Assembly (NCBI GenBank): GCA_945643635.1
Contig: CALZFC010000031.1
Span: 4,076,001-4,140,000 of the forward strand
Reading direction: 5' to 3'
Length of the DNA: 64,000 nucleotides
Source: Allodiplogaster sudhausi
Lineage: Eukaryota > Nematoda > Chromadorea > Rhabditida > Diplogasteridae
Shown: piece by piece, positions 60,871-64,000 of the stretch
Layout of the letters: each line of letters starts with the position of its first letter
Numbering within the stretch: the first letter of the stretch is position 1
Program-made: the position numbers and the translations under genes
Notes under the pieces: generated by a model
Told to the model about the DNA's origin: nothing
Database searches by the model: none
What the model saw: the letters and a program-made list of their open reading frames with translations, nothing else

Positions 60871-60912
<42 letters not shown>

Positions 60913-60944
60913 ATCTATCTTTCTCCACTTCTCTCTTCTCTTTT

Positions 60945-61009
<65 letters not shown>

Positions 61010-61043
61010 TCTATCTATCTTTCTCCCCCTTCTCTCTTCTCTT

Positions 61044-61076
<33 letters not shown>

Positions 61077-61103
61077 TCTATCTATCTTTCTCCCCCTTCT
61101 CTC

Positions 61104-61178
<75 letters not shown>

Positions 61179-61212
61179 TCTATCTATCTTTCTCCCACTT
61201 CTCTCTTCTCTT

Positions 61213-61269
<57 letters not shown>

Positions 61270-61470
61270 TCTATCTATTTTTCTCCCCCTTCTCTCTTCT
61301 CTTTCTCTCTCTTTCTTTCTCTCTCTCTCTCTCTTCTATCTATCTTTCTCCCCTTCTCTCTTCTCTTTCTCTCTCTCTCTCTATCTCTCTCTCTCTCTCT
61401 CTCTTCTATCTATCTTTCTCCCCCTTCTCTCTCTCTTCTATCTATCTTTCTCCCCCTTCTCTCTTCTCTT

Positions 61471-61510
<40 letters not shown>

Positions 61511-62960
61511 CTATCTATCTTTCTCCCCCTTCTCTCTTCTCTTTCTCTCTCTCTCTCTTTCTTTCTCTCTCTCTCTCTTCTATCTATCTTTCTCCCCCTT
61601 CTCTCTTCTCTCTCTATTCTTCTCTTCTATGTCTCTATCTCTCTTCTCTCTCACACACGCTCTCACTGTCATCCTCAAGATTCCTCGAAACAGCTTCCCT
61701 TGGCTTTTGTGATCTTTGCACTAGACCTTTGGAATGATTATGAGCTGAGGCTAATGATTTCAACAATTAATGAGCATCAACAACAAGAGCTGCCCTGTTG
61801 ACATTTATCTTTGATAATTATGGAAGGTAAAGGCCAGAGCATATCTAATGAAGCTCATAAATTGGATAAATATGCAATTTTTTGTACTCATTAAAGAATC
61901 AAACCGTACTAGCACAAAACTGCTTTCTTTCTTACTCATTACATTTCCTATTTACATCGCACACAACTCGCACCGCTTGGCAGCATTTTTCTGGAAGAGA
62001 AAAATTTTTCTCTTCTAGATCTCGATGCTACATATACTCTTGCCTTCTCTGTGTTATTAACAGCTAACATTTGACGATGTTGGGATGGAGAGAGCGCAAA
62101 GGATTTCGGGATGAGCAAAGCTAAAAATGCTTCAATGAAGAGTTTACAAGTGACTGGTAGTGAGGTAGAGAGAGATAAAGAGGGAGAGGGAGAGAGAGGG
62201 AGTGACATTGAAAGAGAAAAATAGACATCTCTAAGGATAAAGGGAGGAACAAAGTGAGGATGAGAGAGAAAAAAAAGGGAGCGGAATTCGATACCTTCTA
62301 CATTTTAATATTCACTACCTGTTCCAAATGCAAAATTACCTACAGAACACTGCTGATATCTTCCCTGTTCCTCTTCCTCCTTCTCTTTCTCTCTTTTTTC
62401 TTCTTTCTTCTCCCTTTCTCCGTCCGACTCGGCTCGTCCTCATGCGATGTCCTAATGCACTCTTCGCCCGAGGCGCATGGTCCGATCTCTCTCTCTCACT
62501 CTCTGCTTCTCTGCACACTCTCTCAATCTCTCAGTCTCTTTCTCTTGTTCCTAATAATGTCTCCGTCCTACACCTATACCCTTCTTCTTCTCCTCATAAT
62601 CACGAGAGATGCAAAGATGGCCAAGAAGAAGCGGCGACCCGATGAGCAGCCATTTAAGTGTCCCCTCTTCTGAACTGCCACTGAGAGGAACCCTGCGGGC
62701 TACAGAGGTGCACGATGGGCACGTGAGTTGCATGAAAAGTAGCCATTTAATGGGAGAGAAAATAGAGAAAGGAGAGAAAGAGAGAGATATATATACGACA
62801 GATATAGAGAAAGTAAAAGGAAGAGAGAGAGAGAGAGAAAAAAGAGAAAAAAGAGAGACCTCATCTTCTACATACTTGCAACATGTCTCTCTTTCTCTCT
62901 CTATCTCTATACTCGACTCGACAGAAGAAGCCATTTCATGAGCCCCGCGGGGCGCGCCTG
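57118..62960. other. Microsatellite-rich region with no assigned gene
   Basis: GA tracts lie at about 57120-57270, 57697-57785, 58225-58320, 58640-58742, 59793-59945, 60015-60080, 60204-60303 and 62765-62860, with CT at 60494-60600. The sequence between them is not convincingly coding. Possible 5' exons of the 7TM gene may be here (for example 57352-57387 on the minus strand). Confidence 0.6.
60862..61660. repeat. 800-bp composite CT minisatellite
   Basis: CT runs are punctuated about ten times by the same block, TTCTATCTATCTTTCTCCCC followed by CTTCTCTCTTCTCTTTCTC, at intervals of roughly 60-100 bp. Long Ser/Leu frames in it are not genes. Confidence 0.9.
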
Positions 62961-62962
62961 AT

Positions 62963-64000
62963 TCAGAACGGGCCGGACGAGAAGTCGACAAGAAGGGAAC
63001 GGGAGCGAGCGGGGATTTGTGGGGGAGCAGTTGAAATAGACTAGAAGCTGGAGCTTGTAATAGGAATTAGGGAAGAGTCAAAGAGCGTGTTAAAAGAATG
63101 GTCTTCCACTGAAGTTGTGTACAAAACACAATTAATAAAAGTTTCAGCGTGAAATTTAAATTCAATTAAACAAAAATTAATTAAAATAAAAACCCAGACT
63201 GACTGCATTATATGTGACGGCGTCCTCTCCTCCTCCGGCGTTGACTCCGCCGCCATTTCTCTGCTGCAGTTGTTGCCTGAACTGCTTGAGCAGCTCGCGC
63301 ATCAACGCCGACGTGTTGGTGGCAGCTACGACCGATTCGTGAAGGGAGGACGAATTGGCGAGAAGATCAACGGGCGGCGGAAGCCGGCCGGAAGTGCCAG
63401 ATAATAGCATTTCCTGCTGAAATAAACAAGAAAAAATATATGTAATTAGAATAAGAGTACAGCTTCGAAGAAATACGCGATTTGACTTGACAAATAAAAT
63501 ATTTAAAAAAAAGATTTTGTTTTATTTTACTACTTCGAAACCGATGGACATAATTGACAGAGATCGCAATAGTGGATGACAACCAAAACATAAGCAGAAA
63601 AGAAGTTCTCAGACATGCTCCTCCCCCCCTCCCGCCCCCCCCACCGGAACATATGGGAAACCAAAGGCCCCTTTCTAAGATATGCACGCATGAGAAAGAG
63701 TCTACAATAATTATCACACGGTCTATCATTAATGAACTATTAGCGTTGACGACAAGCAATGTTAATAATGAAGTAGTCGAGAATGAGAAATGTCGAGAAA
63801 AGAAAGAAAAATAACAAAAGAAGAAGAGAGTGGTGAAAGAGGCAAGAACTACGGTAGACAAATGTACATATTTATTTAATTCAGTTTTAAGAATTACATA
63901 CTGCGTACATTACGATAGACATGCACGCCGAAATCGGTGTGATCGTAGAGGAAGAAGTGCAAGTCTATGGGAGTTGAGTATTGGGCCGGGAAGTGGCAAA
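62963..64000 (-). CDS. 3' end of an unidentified gene (partial)
   Basis: Minus strand, running off the window edge. The exon 63909-64000 (or from 63902) reads HFPAQYSTPIDLHFFLYDHT followed by DFGVHVYRN. The exon 63204-63416 follows a good TTTCAG acceptor and contains LPPPVDLLAN, LMRELLKQFRQQLQQRNG and a Gly-rich end. A last exon 62963-63040 reads SISTAPPQIPARSRS and ends DFSSGPF before TGA. The last two join in phase through a GTCAGT donor; the first join needs the GTACGC donor at 63908 to keep frame. I recognise no family. The short helix and Gly/Pro-rich tail suggest a flexible C terminus. Confidence 0.5.

Noticed and set aside
60836..61801. 321- and 293-codon Ser/Leu frames
   Set aside because: Pure CT minisatellite in several frames at once, with no start or splice context.

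Overview
The window reads as nuclear DNA of a nematode. The evidence is several small MSP-domain (sperm) proteins with their typical short-intron layout, pyrimidine-tract/CAG sites sitting directly in front of ATGs (the pattern of spliced-leader trans-splicing), short introns, a Ly6-type GPI-anchored protein, and an Ase1/PRC1 (SPD-1-type) spindle protein. No species is assigned. All genes are interrupted by introns, so exons were assembled by hand from reading frame, splice sites and phase. Most long uninterrupted ORFs here are only translated (CT)n/(GA)n microsatellite.

Layout. 986-7134 (+): a complete 15-exon PRC1/Ase1 gene. 7135-13432: a 6.3-kb spacer of alternating GA and CT tracts. 13450-17260 (+): a 13-exon MIF4G-domain gene resembling CTIF/PAIP1/MIF4GD, with a predicted GC-AG intron. 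About 18480-44700: an accessory block built from two tandem units (unit 1 about 18480-36030, unit 2 about 36031-44700). Each unit is a large inverted repeat carrying two opposed copies of an unrecognised gene family (signal peptide, eight-Cys ectodomain, Thr/Ser/Pro stalk, transmembrane helix, Lys/Glu tail), followed by a small SSP/MSP-domain gene. Unit 1 has also received a 776-bp-arm foldback element, a degraded non-LTR retrotransposon and a 1.87-kb palindromic element with a TA duplication; unit 2 is the empty-site control for all three. 45468-46799 (-): a degraded MSP-domain gene with Lys/Glu-rich ends. 47904-50560: a chimeric 1,099-bp tandem array that ends just before an orphan PAW-like last exon (50685-51021). 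51832-52336 (-): a Ly6-like gene. 53198-57117 (-): a rhodopsin-like 7TM receptor. 57118-62960: mostly microsatellite. 62963-64000 (-): the 3' end of an unidentified gene running off the window.

The main candidate for something undescribed is the palindromic, tandemly duplicated family of membrane proteins paired with sperm-type MSP genes. Only one of four family copies (39992-41772) has an open frame from signal peptide to stop, and only one of the two SSP genes (43769-44374) is open. They lie divergently about 2 kb apart in unit 2, while their unit-1 counterparts are broken.
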